Part shown: positions 52,049-62,752 of the stretch, in pieces
Position numbering within the stretch: position 1 is the stretch's first letter
How the letters are laid out: every line of letters starts with the position of its first letter
Origin: Aeromicrobium fastidiosum
GTDB taxonomy: Bacteria; Actinomycetota; Actinomycetes; Propionibacteriales; Nocardioidaceae
NCBI RefSeq assembly: GCF_017876595.1
Contig: NZ_JAGIOG010000001.1
Location: 2,604,001-2,668,000, forward strand
Direction of reading: 5' to 3'
DNA: 64,000 bases
Translations under genes and position numbers: made by a program
Notes under the pieces: model-generated
What the model was told of the DNA's origin: nothing
Database searches by the model: none
What the model saw: the letters and a program-made list of their open reading frames with translations, nothing else

Positions 52049-53197
52049 GTGACCACGAACGAGCTCATCGCCCTCATCGGCATCATCGCCGCCGTCCTCG
52101 TCGTCGGAGGAGGTGCCGCCTTCGTCCTGACGCGCGGCCGTCGCCAGCTCCCGCCGAGCGAGCCGAAGCGTCAGATCGAGGAGCCGGCCGAGCCGACGTT
52201 CATCTCGCCCGATCCGGAGGTCCCGGCCGAGCCTGAGCCCGAGTCGGAGTCTGCGGTCGACACCCTCGAGCGCCCCGAGGCACCACAGGGACGTCTCGTC
52301 CGGCTGCGCGCGCGGCTGGCGAAGTCGCAGGGATCGCTCGGCAAGGGCCTGCTCGCGGTGCTCGGACGCTCGACGCTCGACGACGCAGCCTGGGAGGAGA
52401 TCGAGGACACCCTGCTGGCCGCCGACGTCGGGGTGACCGCCACCGACGAGCTCGTGACCAACCTGCGTACGCACCTGCGGGTCGAGGGCATCACCGATCC
52501 CGAGCAGGCCAAGGTCGCCCTGCGCGCCGAGCTGGTGCGCCTGATCGACCCGACGCTCGACCGCTCCCTGACGGCCACCGGCGCCGACGGCAAGCCCGGC
52601 GTCGTCCTCGTCGTCGGTGTCAATGGCACGGGCAAGACCACGACCGTCGGACGCCTCGCCCGCGTGCTCGTCGCCGACGACAAGAGCGTCGTCCTGGGTG
52701 CTGCCGACACGTTCCGCGCCGCCGCCGCCGATCAGCTGCAGACCTGGGGCGAGCGCGTCGGCGTCCCCACCGTCCGAGGACCTGAGGGCGGTGACCCTGC
52801 CAGCGTCGGCTTCGAGTCGGTCCAGCGCGGCATCGCCGACGCTGCGGACGTCGTGCTGGTCGACACGGCCGGACGCCTGCACACCAAGTCGGGTCTCATG
52901 GACGAGCTCGGCAAGGTCAAGCGCGTCATCGAGAAGCAGGCACCCGTCACCGAGGTGCTGCTGGTCATCGACGCCACGACGGGCCAGAACGGCCTGACGC
53001 AGGCACGGGTGTTCGGCGAGGTCGTCGACGTCACGGGCATCGTCCTGACCAAGCTCGACGGCACGGCCAAGGGCGGCATCGTCATCGCGGTGCAGCGCGA
53101 GCTGGGCGTCCCGGTCAAGTTCGTGGGCCTCGGCGAGGGTGCCGACGACCTCGCCCCGTTCGACGCCGACGAGTTCGTGGACGCGCTGCTGTCCTGA
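52049..53197 (+). CDS. ftsY: Signal recognition particle receptor FtsY
   Basis: 382 residues. One N-terminal membrane helix (about 5-27), an acidic linker, then the NG GTPase: GVNGTGKTTTVGRLA (G1), DTFRAAAADQL, DTAGRLHTKSGLMDEL (G3), TKLDGTAKGG (G4). Docks SRP-ribosome complexes at the membrane with Ffh, encoded 5 kb downstream. TAGGAT (52037-52042) lies six bases before the GTG, so it is probably leaderless. Upstream order smc-ftsY is broken here by cydABDC and the HNH gene. Confidence 0.95.
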   Translation: MTTNELIALIGIIAAVLVVGGGAAFVLTRGRRQLPPSEPKRQIEEPAEPTFISPDPEVPAEPEPESESAVDTLERPEAPQGRLVRLRARLAKSQGSLGKGLLAVLGRSTLDDAAWEEIEDTLLAADVGVTATDELVTNLRTHLRVEGITDPEQAKVALRAELVRLIDPTLDRSLTATGADGKPGVVLVVGVNGTGKTTTVGRLARVLVADDKSVVLGAADTFRAAAADQLQTWGERVGVPTVRGPEGGDPASVGFESVQRGIADAADVVLVDTAGRLHTKSGLMDELGKVKRVIEKQAPVTEVLLVIDATTGQNGLTQARVFGEVVDVTGIVLTKLDGTAKGGIVIAVQRELGVPVKFVGLGEGADDLAPFDADEFVDALLS

Positions 53198-53207
53198 GCC
53201 CCCGGGG

Positions 53208-53639
53208 TCAGTGGCGGTGGTTCGCGACCGCGAATGCCGCGGCGCCGATGGCCAACTGACCGAACAGCAGCAGGGCCAGGACCATCGACGCCCCGGCACC
53301 GAGGGCGATCGCGACGGCAGCCACGCCCGTCGCGGGCAGCGAGCAGATGCCGAGCACCGCGAGTGCGTGGGTGAGCACTGCGTCGTCGCGCTCGTCACCG
53401 GACTGCGTGAAGGAGCGCTCGAACGTGCTCGCGGTGGCGGGTCGCGTGGCTGCACGCCACGAGGCGAGGGCCGCGCCGGCCACGGCCAGCAGTCCGCCGG
53501 CCAGGAAGCCGGTGCCCATGTTGCCCGGACCGTGCTCGCGCAGTGCGATGCCGCCCACCACGACGACCACCAGGCCGGCGGCGAGACCCGCCAGGGTCGC
53601 TGCTCGCCAACGGGCGGGGGTGCTCTCAGCTCTCGACAT
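53208..53639 (-). CDS. Small membrane protein cotranscribed with an XRE regulator
   Basis: 143 residues from ATG 53639 with four helices (about 12-30, 36-55, 80-105, 108-130). No named family. It overlaps the XRE gene by 14 bp; XRE-plus-small-membrane-protein pairs are common in Gram-positive bacteria, where the membrane protein may relay or titrate a signal. Convergent with ftsY, 10 bp from its stop. Confidence 0.72.
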   Translation of the reverse strand: MSRAESTPARWRAATLAGLAAGLVVVVVGGIALREHGPGNMGTGFLAGGLLAVAGAALASWRAATRPATASTFERSFTQSGDERDDAVLTHALAVLGICSLPATGVAAVAIALGAGASMVLALLLFGQLAIGAAAFAVANHRH

Positions 53640-53820
53640 GGAAGATCTCCTCGACGGTGGTCGTGAAATGGCGGGCGATCGTGATCGCGAGCGGTAGCGA
53701 CGGGTCGTAGCGCCCGGTCTCGATCGAGTTGATGGTCTGTCGCGAGACGCCGAGCGCCTCGCCCAGTGCGCGTTGCGACAGACCTGCGGCCTCGCGCAGG
53801 GACCGGACGTCGTTGTCCAC
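53626..53820 (-). CDS. XRE-family transcription regulator, HTH domain only
   Basis: 64 residues from GTG 53820: VRSLREAAGLSQRALGEALGVSRQTINSIETGRYDPSLPLAITIARHF is a complete Cro/CI helix-turn-helix of the YgzD type. The longer open frame up to 53931 runs through the operator palindrome and is not used. Probably autoregulatory through the site at 53858-53873 and coupled to the membrane protein that follows. Confidence 0.82.
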   Translation of the reverse strand: MDNDVRSLREAAGLSQRALGEALGVSRQTINSIETGRYDPSLPLAITIARHFTTTVEEIFHVES

Positions 53821-53857
53821 GCGGTGCTCGCTCTCGTTGACGTCTGCCGCACATGAT

Positions 53858-53873
53858 GTCAAGCATGCTTGAC
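53858..53873. promoter_or_regulatory. Palindromic operator upstream of the XRE gene
   Basis: GTCAAGCATGCTTGAC is a perfect 16-bp palindrome 38 bp before the XRE start; related half-sites (CTTGAC, at 53885 and 53914) follow. It lies between the XRE gene and amtB and is the natural autoregulatory site. Confidence 0.5.
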
Positions 53874-53938
53874 GTGACAAGGCTACTTGACTCAACGTGC
53901 GAAGACAAGCGTCCTTGACCATGCGCGACATGAGCCTC

Positions 53939-53985
53939 GTAACGCGGTGTTAACACGGCATCGGATTTCGTGACACGGTCGCAAC
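53939..53985. promoter_or_regulatory. Two GlnR-type boxes upstream of amtB
   Basis: GTAAC-GCGGTG-TTAAC (53939-53954) and GTGAC-ACGGTC-GCAAC (53970-53985) each follow the GlnR layout gTnAC-n6-GaAAC with one or two deviations in the second half. They are 31 bp apart, three helical turns, and 88 bp or more before the amtB start, as in other actinobacterial amtB promoters. Confidence 0.6.
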
Positions 53986-54072
53986 ATCGGGCACCGCGTC
54001 CTGAAACGCCCCGACCTCAGGCTGAGACGCAGCGGACGGCACCTCGTCCGCGCACTCACCTTCGGAGGTTTC

Positions 54073-55661
<1,589 letters not shown>

Positions 55662-55677
55662 CCACACCACCACCCCA

Positions 55678-55732
55678 GGGCGGTGCGCCAGCGTCCACTT
55701 CGATCACCGGAGTGGACGCCAGCGCACCGCCC
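55678..55732. repeat. Dispersed palindromic repeat, copy 2
   Basis: Left arm 55678-55699 starts GGGCGGTGCGCCAGCGTCCA; right arm 55711-55732 ends TGGACGCCAGCGCACCGCCC. The arms are inverted except for the central CCAG tetramer, which reads in the same orientation in both. It fills most of the 102-bp gap between glnK and glnD. Confidence 0.8.
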
Positions 55733-55763
55733 TCGGCGTCGGCGGCACCACTAGCCTGTCGGG

Positions 55764-58046
55764 GTGACCGATCACCCCGAGCTGGCCCAGCACCGCGCCG
55801 ACCGTGCCCTCGAGGCCGACCGCCGGCTGCGTCACCTGTTCGCCGACGCGGCACCGTCACAGGGCGGCGACCCCCGCGAGGGCTCGGGCCTGGCTCTGGT
55901 GGCGGTCGGCGGCTACGGACGCTCCGAGCTGTCGCCGTTCAGCGACCTCGACGTCGTGCTGCTCCACGATCCGTCGCTCGACGACTCGCTGGTGCGGGAG
56001 GTCGCCGAGGCGATCTGGTATCCGCTGTGGAACGACGGCGTCGCCCTCGATCACTCGGTGCGCGACACGATCCAGATGCGGGCCGCCGCGGCCACCGACC
56101 ACCGGGCCGCGATGGGGATGCTCGACGCCCGACCCGTCGCGGGTGACGCCGGACTCGTCATGACGCTGCGGTCGCAGGTGCTCGCCGACTGGCGGCGGGA
56201 GGCCCGCGTCCGCGTCGAGGAGGTGCGCGCGGCCCGCACCACCCGCCTCGAGCGGGCCGGCTGGCTGGCCCACGCGGCCGTCCCCGACCTCAAGGAGTCC
56301 GGGGGAGGCCTGCGCGACAGCGTCATCCTGCGGGCGCTGGTCGCGACGTGGCTGATCGACGTCCCGCACGGCGAGTCCGAGGCGCTGCGCAGCGAGCTGC
56401 TCGACATCCGCGACGCGCTGCACCAGACCGTCGGCCGGCGGGTCGAGCGGCTGGACGCCGAGGTCGTGCCCGACGTCGCCCGGTTCCTCGGCATGGAGCC
56501 CGTCGAGCTCGACCTGCACGCCCGGCAGGTCGGACGTCGTATCGCCCACCTCGCGTCCCTCGCGTGGCGCAAGGTCGACGACGCCCTCGAGCCCATCACC
56601 CGCAAGGGTGCGATCACGCCGCGCGGGCCCCTCGTGACATCGCTCGACGACGGCGTCGGCGTGCTCGACCGCGAGGTCATCGTCACGAGGGACGCCGACC
56701 CGTCCACCGATCCCGAGCTGGCGCTGCGAGCGGCAGCGGCGGCTGCCCGCCGGGGGCTCCCGATCAGCGCGGGCTCGGCGCGCCGGCTCGCGACCACGAT
56801 GGGCGACCTGCCGCGCCCGTGGTCGCCGACGGCCACGCGGCACATGGTCGACCTGCTGACCGCGGGCCCGGGCCTGCTGCCGGTGTGGGACGAGCTCGAC
56901 TTCGCGGGCGTCGTCGACCGGGTGCTGCCTGAGTGGGAGGCGATCCGGCTGCGCGGCTCGTCGTCGCCCGTGCACCGCTTCACGGTCGACCGGCACAGCC
57001 TCGAGACCTGCGTCAATGCCGCCGGTCTCAAGCGGGACGTCGCGCGTCCCGACCTGCTGGCCGTGGCGGCGCTGCTGCACGACATCGGCAAGGGGCGCGA
57101 GGGCGACCACTCGCAGGTCGGCCAGCCGATGGCCGTCGACATCGCGAGGCGGTGGGGCTTCGACGACTCCGACGCCGAGACGATCGGACGCCTCGTGCGG
57201 TGGCACCTGCTGCTGCCGACCATCGCGACCCGTCGTGACATCGAGGACCCCTCCACCGCGGCCAATGTCGCCGAGATCGTCGGCACCGAGGACTTCCTCG
57301 ACCTGCTCAGCGCGCTGACCGCGTCGGACGCCCGCGCCACGAGCCCGACGGCCTGGTCGGGCTGGCGACAGGGGCTCATCGAAGGACTCGTCGGCAAGGT
57401 GCGCCGCGTGCTCGACGACTCCGTGGCGACGCCCGACGCGACGACCTACGAGGGCTGGCCCGCGCACGTGCCGATCCCCGACCACGGCACGACGGGACCG
57501 TCCGACTTCACGTTGACCGTCGAGCCGCACCGGGGCGGGTCGCTGCTCACGATCGTCACCGCCAATCGGGCCGGAGTCATGGCCGATCTCGCCGGGGGAC
57601 TGGCACTCGCGGGTCTCGCGATCCGCTCGGCCCGCACTGTGACCCTCGGCGATGCCGCCGTGACCCTGTGGGAGGTGTCGCGCGCCGACGTCGACCCGGG
57701 CCGCCTCATCGACCGGCTCCGGCCCGCGATGGCCGGCGAGCTCGACCTGGCCGGGCGACTCGAGCTGTCGTCGATCGCGGACGCGCCGGACGCCCGCGTG
57801 CGCCTGCTGGGCCGGGTCACCGAGACCGCGACCGCGATCGAGGTGCGTGCGCTCGACCGGCGTGGCCTGGTGTGGACGGTCTGCGACCAGATCGCGTCGT
57901 CGGGACTCTCGATCCGGTCGGCGCACATGTCGACGTACGGCGACGAGGTGCGCGACGTCTTCTACGTCGTCGACGGCGAGGGACAGCGGCTCGACGACGC
58001 CACGTCCGAGGCCCTGCGCGCGGCCATCGCGTCCGCCCTCGCCTGA
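55764..58046 (+). CDS. glnD: PII uridylyl/adenylyl-transferase and removing enzyme
   Basis: 760 residues. Nucleotidyltransferase domain with GGYGRSELSPFSDLDVVLLHD (about 50-70), GlnD-specific helical domain, HD phosphohydrolase with LLHDIGKGREGDHS (about 436-450), then two ACT domains (about 570-640, 680-755) that sense glutamine. In actinobacteria it adds and removes AMP on GlnK. GTG start with TAGCCT (55752-55757) six bases upstream: probably leaderless and independent from amtB-glnK. Confidence 0.95.
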   Translation: MTDHPELAQHRADRALEADRRLRHLFADAAPSQGGDPREGSGLALVAVGGYGRSELSPFSDLDVVLLHDPSLDDSLVREVAEAIWYPLWNDGVALDHSVRDTIQMRAAAATDHRAAMGMLDARPVAGDAGLVMTLRSQVLADWRREARVRVEEVRAARTTRLERAGWLAHAAVPDLKESGGGLRDSVILRALVATWLIDVPHGESEALRSELLDIRDALHQTVGRRVERLDAEVVPDVARFLGMEPVELDLHARQVGRRIAHLASLAWRKVDDALEPITRKGAITPRGPLVTSLDDGVGVLDREVIVTRDADPSTDPELALRAAAAAARRGLPISAGSARRLATTMGDLPRPWSPTATRHMVDLLTAGPGLLPVWDELDFAGVVDRVLPEWEAIRLRGSSSPVHRFTVDRHSLETCVNAAGLKRDVARPDLLAVAALLHDIGKGREGDHSQVGQPMAVDIARRWGFDDSDAETIGRLVRWHLLLPTIATRRDIEDPSTAANVAEIVGTEDFLDLLSALTASDARATSPTAWSGWRQGLIEGLVGKVRRVLDDSVATPDATTYEGWPAHVPIPDHGTTGPSDFTLTVEPHRGGSLLTIVTANRAGVMADLAGGLALAGLAIRSARTVTLGDAAVTLWEVSRADVDPGRLIDRLRPAMAGELDLAGRLELSSIADAPDARVRLLGRVTETATAIEVRALDRRGLVWTVCDQIASSGLSIRSAHMSTYGDEVRDVFYVVDGEGQRLDDATSEALRAAIASALA

Positions 58047-58062
58047 CCCGCCACCGACCCCT

Positions 58063-58117
58063 GGGCGGTGCGCTGGCGTCCAAGATCGCGCGCGGGCTGG
58101 ACGCTGGCGCACCGCCC
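58063..58117. repeat. Dispersed palindromic repeat, copy 3
   Basis: Left arm 58063-58082 is GGGCGGTGCGCTGGCGTCCA; right arm 58098-58117 is TGGACGCTGGCGCACCGCCC. As in copy 2, the outer parts are inverted but the central CTGG reads alike in both arms. It sits 16 bp after the glnD stop. Confidence 0.8.
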
Positions 58118-58194
58118 GCGCAGGGGGACGTCATCGGGGACTCGGTTAGAGTTGACCAGATCTCGTTTCTTCCACCTGAGGACGCCGCAGACCC

Positions 58195-59721
58195 ATGTTC
58201 GACACCCTGCAAGACCGCCTGCAGTCAGCGTTCAAGAACCTGCGTGGCAAGGGTCGACTCTCCGAGGCCGACATCGATGCCGTCGCCCGCGAGATCCGCG
58301 TCGCCCTGCTCGACGCCGATGTCGCCGTGTCTGTCGTCCGCGAGTTCATCGCCCGGGTCAAGGAGCGCGCCCTCGGTGCCGAGGTCAGCCAGTCGCTCAA
58401 CCCGGCCCAGCAGGTCATCAAGATCGTCAACGACGAGCTCATCGAGATCCTCGGTGGCGAGACCCGTCGCATCCGCTACGCCAAGACCGGCCCGACCGTC
58501 ATCATGCTCGCGGGCCTGCAGGGTGCCGGCAAGACGACCCTCGCCGGCAAGCTCGGTCTGTGGCTCAAGGAGCAGGGCAAGTCGCCGATGCTCGTCGCGG
58601 CCGACCTCCAGCGCCCCAATGCCGTCACGCAGCTGCAGGTCGTGGGCGAGCAGGCCGGCGTCAAGGTCTTCGCCCCGGAGCCCGGCAACGGCGTCGGGGA
58701 CCCGGTCGCCGTCGCCCGCGCGGGTCTGGCCGAGGCGCAGCGCACGCTCCACGACGTCGTGGTGGTCGACACCGCCGGACGTCTCGGCATCGACGCCGAG
58801 CTGATGCAGCAGGCCGCCGACATCCGCGCGGCCGTCGACCCCGACGAGGTGCTGTTCGTCATCGACGCGATGATCGGCCAGGACGCCGTCGTCACCGCCG
58901 AGGCGTTCCTCGAGGGCGTCGACTTCACCGGCGTCGTGCTGACCAAGCTCGACGGCGACGCCCGCGGTGGTGCCGCGCTCTCGGTCCGCTCGATCACGGG
59001 TCGCCCCATCATGTTCGCGTCGACGGGCGAGAAGCTCACCGACTTCGACGCGTTCCACCCCGACCGCATGGCCGGCCGCATCCTCGACATGGGCGACATG
59101 CTCACGCTCATCGAGCAGGCCGAGAAGGCCTTCGACTCCGAGCAGGCCGCCAAGGACGCCGAGAAGCTCATGGGTGGCTCGTTCACCCTCGACGACTTCC
59201 TGAAGCAGATGGAAGCCATCTCCAAGATGGGCTCGATGACCAAGATCATGGGCCTGATCCCGGGCATGGGTCAGTACAAGGAGCAGATCGAGAACTTCGA
59301 CGACCGCGAGGTCGACAAGATCAAGGCCATCATCTTGTCGATGACGCCGGCCGAGCGCGACAACCCCAAGATCATCGACGGCTCGCGTCGCGCCCGTATC
59401 TCGAAGGGCTCCGGCACGCAGGTCAAGGACGTCAACGGCCTGGTCGACCGGTTCTTCGAGGCCCGCAAGATGATGCAGCAGATGGCCAAGGGCGGCGGGA
59501 TGCCGGGCATGCCGGGCCTGCCCGGTGTCGGCAAGCGTGCCGGGGCCAAGCAGAAGCCGCAGCAGAAGAAGAAGGGCAAGCGCGTGTCGGGCAACCCGGC
59601 CAAGCGGGCCGCCGCGGCGTCCGGCGCGCCTGCGAAGAACGAGGGTGCCAACGCCTTCGGCTTCCCGGCGCAGGGCGATCAGCCGTTCGAGCTGCCCAAG
59701 GAGCTCAAGGACCTGATGTAG
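58195..59721 (+). CDS. ffh: Signal recognition particle protein Ffh
   Basis: 508 residues. N domain, then GTPase motifs GLQGAGKTTLAGKLG, LQRPNAVTQLQVVGEQ, DTAGRLGIDAELM, TKLDGDARGG; the M domain from about 330 is methionine-rich (MEAISKMGSMTKIMGLIPGMGQ) and binds SRP RNA and signal peptides, with a basic C-tail. Partner of FtsY. A TAGAGT -10 at 58147-58152 gives a roughly 40-nt leader. It overlaps the convergent membrane protein gene by 17 bp. Confidence 0.96.
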   Translation: MFDTLQDRLQSAFKNLRGKGRLSEADIDAVAREIRVALLDADVAVSVVREFIARVKERALGAEVSQSLNPAQQVIKIVNDELIEILGGETRRIRYAKTGPTVIMLAGLQGAGKTTLAGKLGLWLKEQGKSPMLVAADLQRPNAVTQLQVVGEQAGVKVFAPEPGNGVGDPVAVARAGLAEAQRTLHDVVVVDTAGRLGIDAELMQQAADIRAAVDPDEVLFVIDAMIGQDAVVTAEAFLEGVDFTGVVLTKLDGDARGGAALSVRSITGRPIMFASTGEKLTDFDAFHPDRMAGRILDMGDMLTLIEQAEKAFDSEQAAKDAEKLMGGSFTLDDFLKQMEAISKMGSMTKIMGLIPGMGQYKEQIENFDDREVDKIKAIILSMTPAERDNPKIIDGSRRARISKGSGTQVKDVNGLVDRFFEARKMMQQMAKGGGMPGMPGLPGVGKRAGAKQKPQQKKKGKRVSGNPAKRAAAASGAPAKNEGANAFGFPAQGDQPFELPKELKDLM

Positions 59722-60694
59722 TCGGCCCTCGGTCGATCCGGTCGAGCACGCGAAGCCTCCACCACGTCCCGAGCACGCCGAGCAGGCAGATCATCGCCGC
59801 GGCGCTGTCCTGCACGAGTTCGGTGCCGGACGCCACCGAGTCGTCGTACGGCTCGACCAGGAACGGCATGGCGGCACCGACCAGCACGGTGCCGACGACG
59901 AGGGCGGCGACGTGGTCGTCGGTCCAGCGGGGGCTCGTCGACCACCGGCCGACGACCCCGATGGTCGCGGTTACGACCACGACGCCCACCGCGGCGGCGG
60001 CAGCACCCTCGCCGGGCAGGTACAGCAGGTAGGCCGCGAAGCCCAGGCCGAGCACGACGGCGGGCCGGGGCACGCGGACGTCCGTGACGTCGCGCCGTCG
60101 CCACCGCAGGGCCGCCAGCACGAGGAGCGCGACGACCGCGAGTGCCGTCAGCGTCTGGACGGGTCTCGCCTGGAAGCCGTGCCCCTCGTCCTCCTTCACG
60201 CCGAGGTGGTTGACGACGCTGGCCAGCACGTAGATCGTCGCGACGACGGGCACCCCGCGACGTCCGAGCCACGGCCTGCGCCGTCCCGGGGCGCGCGTCC
60301 ACGCCTCCGCCAGGGCGATGGGCGTCGCCATGCTCGCGACGACGTGCCCGCTCAGGAAGGCCAGCGCCCAGTAGAGGCTGATGTCGATGCCGCCGACGTG
60401 GACGGGGTGCTGGAAGTCGTACCGGCCGTACGCCGGGTTGAACAGCGACTGGTCGACGACGCCGGCCTGCAGCACGCCGAAGGCAGCGCCCAGCAGCAGC
60501 ATCGTCGGCCAGCCGCGCCCCGTCCGACGTGCCACCTCGCGGATCAGCAGTGCGGCGCACCCGTAGAGCGGCGACAGGAACAGCAGGATCAGCGGGAGGT
60601 CCACCACAGGGAAGCCGCCCCAGGCCATCTCCGCGAACCACGGGGCCGCGACGAGCACGCCGATGACGGGTGGCCAGGTCGTCCGAGCTGTCAT
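59705..60694 (-). CDS. Multi-helix membrane protein, unknown function
   Basis: 329 residues from ATG 60694 with eight or more helices. Distinct stretches are AEMAWGGFPVVDLPLILLFLSPLYGCAALLIREVARRTG and VVDQSLFNPAYGRYDF. The second resembles an uncharacterised actinobacterial membrane family but I cannot name it. TAGCGT (60702-60707, minus) is seven bases before the ATG, suggesting leaderless transcription. Confidence 0.72.
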   Translation of the reverse strand: MTARTTWPPVIGVLVAAPWFAEMAWGGFPVVDLPLILLFLSPLYGCAALLIREVARRTGRGWPTMLLLGAAFGVLQAGVVDQSLFNPAYGRYDFQHPVHVGGIDISLYWALAFLSGHVVASMATPIALAEAWTRAPGRRRPWLGRRGVPVVATIYVLASVVNHLGVKEDEGHGFQARPVQTLTALAVVALLVLAALRWRRRDVTDVRVPRPAVVLGLGFAAYLLYLPGEGAAAAAVGVVVVTATIGVVGRWSTSPRWTDDHVAALVVGTVLVGAAMPFLVEPYDDSVASGTELVQDSAAAMICLLGVLGTWWRLRVLDRIDRGPTTSGP

Positions 60695-60811
60695 GTCCTC
60701 GACGCTAGGTGGGGTGAGGCCTGCCCAGCATCGTCCGTCCGTCTGCCGATCGGCGACGAAAGTCGTAGCCGCGGCTCGCGCGAGACACGGAGGAGGCATA
60801 CGGTTCGAGAC

Positions 60812-61327
60812 ATGCATTCCTCCCCGCTGGTCGTGGTCATGGGCATCTCCGGAGTCGGCAAGTCGGCCGTCGGTCATGAGCTGGCCGACCGGTTCGGCGT
60901 CGAGTACGCCGACGGCGACGACTTCCACTCCGAGGCCAACATCGCGAAGATGTCGGCCGGCACGCCCCTGACGGACGACGACAGATGGCCCTGGCTCGAG
61001 AAGATCGGCCAGTGGCTCGCGGTGCACGGCGCGGACGGGGGAGTCATCAGCTGCTCGGCGCTGCGGCGCGTCTATCGCGACGTGCTGACCGACGCCGCCC
61101 CCCGCACCCAGTTCCTGCACCTCACGGGCGACCACGACCTCATCCGATCGCGCATGGAGGGCCGTGACCACTTCATGCCGCTGTCGCTGCTGGAGTCGCA
61201 GGAGAAGACCCTCGAGCCGCTGCAGGACGACGAACGCGGGTGGGCCTTCGACATCACGCCGCCGCCCGACGTGATCGTCGCCGAGTTCGTCGAGCGGGCC
61301 GGACTCGACCAGGAGGACGTCCGATGA
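60812..61327 (+). CDS. gntK: Gluconokinase
   Basis: 171 residues. P-loop GISGVGKSAVG, then ADGDDFHSEANIAKMSAGTPLTDDDRWPWL and CSALRRVYRDVL, the standard GntK blocks. Phosphorylates gluconate to 6-phosphogluconate for the pentose phosphate pathway. GGAGGA precedes the ATG. Its stop overlaps the permease ATG. Confidence 0.94.
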   Translation: MHSSPLVVVMGISGVGKSAVGHELADRFGVEYADGDDFHSEANIAKMSAGTPLTDDDRWPWLEKIGQWLAVHGADGGVISCSALRRVYRDVLTDAAPRTQFLHLTGDHDLIRSRMEGRDHFMPLSLLESQEKTLEPLQDDERGWAFDITPPPDVIVAEFVERAGLDQEDVR

Positions 61328-62703
61328 TCAGCTCCCTCGCCACCGCCACGGGTGACCCCGTCGAGGCCGTTGCCGGCACGGGTCAGCTCGTCACCGCCGC
61401 ACTCGTCGGCATCGCGGTGCTCGTCGTCGCCATCACGTTCTTCAAGGTGCACCCGTTCCTCGCGCTGATCCTCGGCTCGCTGACGGTCGGCGCGATCGCG
61501 GCCCGCGACATGCTCGACGTCGTCGACAGCTTCAGCACGGGCGTCGGCGACACCGTCTCGGGCGTCGGCGTGCTGATCGCCCTGGGCGCCATGTTCGGCA
61601 AGCTGCTGGCCGACTCCGGCGGGGCCGACCAGATCGTCGACACGATCGTCGGACGGTCGAGCCCGCGGATGCTCCCGTGGTCGATGGCTGCCATCGGGGC
61701 CATCATCGGCCTGCCGATGTTCTTCGAGATCGGTCTCGTGTTGCTGATGCCGGTCATCTTCCTCGTCGCCAAGCGGGCCGAGCGGTCCATCATCTCCCTG
61801 GGCATCCCGGCGCTCGCGGGGCTGTCGGCGATGCACGGCTTCGTGCCGCCGCACCCCGGACCGCTGGCGGCGATCGACGCCGTGGGTGCCAACCTCGGCC
61901 TGACCCTGGGCCTCGGCATCCTGGTCGCGATCCCGACGATCGTCGTCTCGGGCCCGGTCTTCGCCCGCTTCGCCGACAGGTGGGTGCCCGTGCCGGCCGG
62001 TGACCTCTACGACGCCTCGTCCGACAAGCGCGAGCGCCGCCCCAGCTTCGCCGCGACGCTCGCGACGGTGCTGCTGCCCGTCGTGCTGATGATGGCCAAG
62101 GCCTTCGGCGACATCCTGGTCGACGAGGGCACCACGTTGCGCAGCGTCCTCGACTTCATCGGCGAGCCCTTCGTCGCGCTGCTCATCGCCGTGATCGTCG
62201 CGATCTTCACGTTCGGCATTGCGACGGGGATGTCGAAGGACGAGGTGTCGGACGTGCTCAGCAGCTCGCTGCCGCCCATCGCGGGCATCATCTTGATCGT
62301 CGGCGCGGGCGGCGGCTTCAAGCAGACGCTGATCGACACCGGCATCGCGCAGGTCGTGGCCGAGTTCGTCGAGGACTCCGGCGTCTCGGTGCTGCTCATC
62401 GCGTGGCTCGTCGCGGTCGTGATCCGCCTCGCGACCGGATCGGCCACGGTCGCCACGGTCACCGCGGCGGGCATCATGAAGCCGATCGCCGACGGTCTGC
62501 CCGCCGGCGAGGTGTCGCTGCTGGTGCTCGCGATCGGTGCCGGGTCGGTGTTCTTCTCGCACGTCAACGACGCCGGCTTCTGGCTCGTCAAGGAGTACTT
62601 CGGGCTCTCGGTCGGCCAGACGATCAAGAGCTGGTCGATCATGGAGACGGTGCTGTCCGTGTCGGGTCTCCTCGCGGTGCTGGCGCTCGACGTCGTCATC
62701 TGA
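61324..62703 (+). CDS. gntP: Gluconate:H+ symporter, GntP family
   Basis: 459 residues, about twelve helices. FKVHPFLALILGSLTVGAIAA, IGLPMFFEIGLVLLMPVIFLVAKR, HGFVPPHPGPLAAID and the late FFSHVNDAGFWLVKEYF are hallmark GntP sequences. Brings in gluconate for GntK (ATGA overlap). No dedicated regulator is adjacent. Confidence 0.94.
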   Translation: MISSLATATGDPVEAVAGTGQLVTAALVGIAVLVVAITFFKVHPFLALILGSLTVGAIAARDMLDVVDSFSTGVGDTVSGVGVLIALGAMFGKLLADSGGADQIVDTIVGRSSPRMLPWSMAAIGAIIGLPMFFEIGLVLLMPVIFLVAKRAERSIISLGIPALAGLSAMHGFVPPHPGPLAAIDAVGANLGLTLGLGILVAIPTIVVSGPVFARFADRWVPVPAGDLYDASSDKRERRPSFAATLATVLLPVVLMMAKAFGDILVDEGTTLRSVLDFIGEPFVALLIAVIVAIFTFGIATGMSKDEVSDVLSSSLPPIAGIILIVGAGGGFKQTLIDTGIAQVVAEFVEDSGVSVLLIAWLVAVVIRLATGSATVATVTAAGIMKPIADGLPAGEVSLLVLAIGAGSVFFSHVNDAGFWLVKEYFGLSVGQTIKSWSIMETVLSVSGLLAVLALDVVI

Positions 62704-62752
62704 CGCGCATCGGCCGCACCCATCAGGCGACGGGTGCGGCCGGTGACGGACG

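Noticed and set aside
53821-53931. N-terminal extension of the XRE regulator
   Set aside because: It covers the palindromic operator and has no HTH-family similarity; the GTG at 53820 gives a complete 64-residue regulator.
55857-58112. A 751-codon frame antisense to glnD
   Set aside because: Shadow of glnD; no family resemblance, arginine/glycine-rich backwards reading.
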